DNA of 64,000 bases, taken from Bacteroidota bacterium. GTDB taxonomy: Bacteria; Bacteroidota; Ignavibacteria; Tepidaquicellales; Tepidaquicellaceae. The stretch covers positions 62,001 through 126,000 of the forward strand of contig JAFDZR010000045.1 of assembly GCA_018266875.1 (NCBI GenBank), in the 5' to 3' direction. The notes under the pieces were generated by a model. It worked only from the letters and a program-made list of their open reading frames with translations, searched no databases and was not told the origin of the DNA. Shown here in pieces: positions 63,787 to 64,000 of this stretch. Position numbers and translations under genes: made by a program. Position 1 is the stretch's first letter. Each line of letters starts with the position of its first letter.

Positions 63787-64000
63787 TTACCAGTTTGATG
63801 TCAGATCAATTACAATGTCTTCTGATATTTTTTCAATCGCAATTGCAATTCCGTCAGATCTCTGTGAGAAATCGCTTCCGTTGGAAGCATACTCACCGTA
63901 ATTCTCAAAATTTTTTTCCCATATCAGCTTTTGTTTTTTCAGGTCTTCGAATGAAACCTTGATCGTCATAATAATTTTTCTCTGAGTAACATTATCTCCG
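63787..64000 (-). CDS. lptE: LptE-like lipopolysaccharide assembly protein, partial (N-terminus outside window)
   Basis: The frame is open to the window edge. Residues seen (GDNVTQRKIIMTIKVSFEDLKKQKLIWEKNF ... GIAIAIEKISEDIVIDLTSNW) match the C-terminal part of Bacteroidota LptE, with the strand-rich SxxDLKxxKxxWE block and a closing amphipathic helix. LptE plugs LptD at the outer membrane. An in-frame ATG at 63969 is probably internal. It lies 13 nt before the glycosyltransferase gene. Confidence 0.7.
   Translation of the reverse strand, partial: GDNVTQRKIIMTIKVSFEDLKKQKLIWEKNFENYGEYASNGSDFSQRSDGIAIAIEKISEDIVIDLTSNW

Noticed and set aside
1-64000. tRNA, rRNA, transposase, integrase, toxin-antitoxin or defence genes
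   Set aside because: I looked for cloverleaf-like stems, conserved rRNA blocks, DDE or tyrosine recombinase motifs and small paired genes and saw none. Short RNA genes without obvious structure could still be missed by eye.

Overview
The window looks like a chromosomal segment from a Bacteroidota/Chlorobi-group bacterium, most likely an Ignavibacteria-type lineage. The main clue is a set of secreted proteins that end in a type IX secretion (T9SS) sorting domain of the form NYPNPFNP...SGVYFYK...R-M-x-L-x-K. Supporting clues are a TonB-dependent receptor with a carboxypeptidase-regulatory-like N-domain, a Bacteroidota-style promoter before the atp genes, a LptE-like fragment at the right edge and an ATP synthase operon that lacks beta and epsilon. 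The DNA is moderately AT-rich. I saw no rRNA, tRNA, CRISPR array, transposase or phage gene.

Layout. 1-8863 (minus): a partial outer-membrane barrel gene, a PpiD/SurA-like chaperone, meaB, galE, purD, a glycosyltransferase and an M24 aminopeptidase. 9141-10928 (plus): an MsbA-like ABC exporter. 10942-16982 (minus): a tight run of thiolase, pgsA, pgpA, cinA, two unknown small genes, a hydroxyacid dehydrogenase and a DUF1622 membrane protein. 17190-20456: a methyltransferase convergent with a TonB receptor. 20533-29673 (minus): nucleotide genes (purN, purH, dcd, pyrF) around a complete elongasome block (mreB-mreC-mreD-mrdA-rodA).

29799-40476 (minus) is the accessory part. It holds five secreted-protein genes: a beta-helix protein broken by two frameshifts, a WD/kelch-like repeat protein, a glycosidase-like protein with a nonsense codon in its sorting domain, a PNGase F-like amidase and a large dockerin-tailed protein. 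40794-42227 (plus) encodes an all-helical lineage protein of unknown role. 42438-48050 (minus) is atpZ-I-B-E-F-H-A-G. 48246-53922 (minus) is the addB-addA recombination nuclease pair. 54048-56400 (plus): exonuclease III, a quinone-oxidoreductase-like enzyme and a DoxX protein. 56531-58860 (minus): two envelope/stress-type small proteins and lpdA. 58968-61494 (plus): DUF2905, an SDR epimerase and an RqcH/NFACT protein. 61514-64000 (minus): a TPR protein, a cellulose-synthase-like glycosyltransferase and a partial LptE-like gene.

Most of the window is ordinary core metabolism and envelope biogenesis. I did not find a convincing new multi-gene system. The best leads are: decay and shuffling of the T9SS sorting domains, including a G/C-rich palindrome inserted in frame; interleaved inverted repeats upstream of the dockerin gene; frequent TTG starts and one probable CTG start in essential genes; a terminator whose U-tract touches the next start codon; and a PNGase F homologue that keeps all three catalytic carboxylates.
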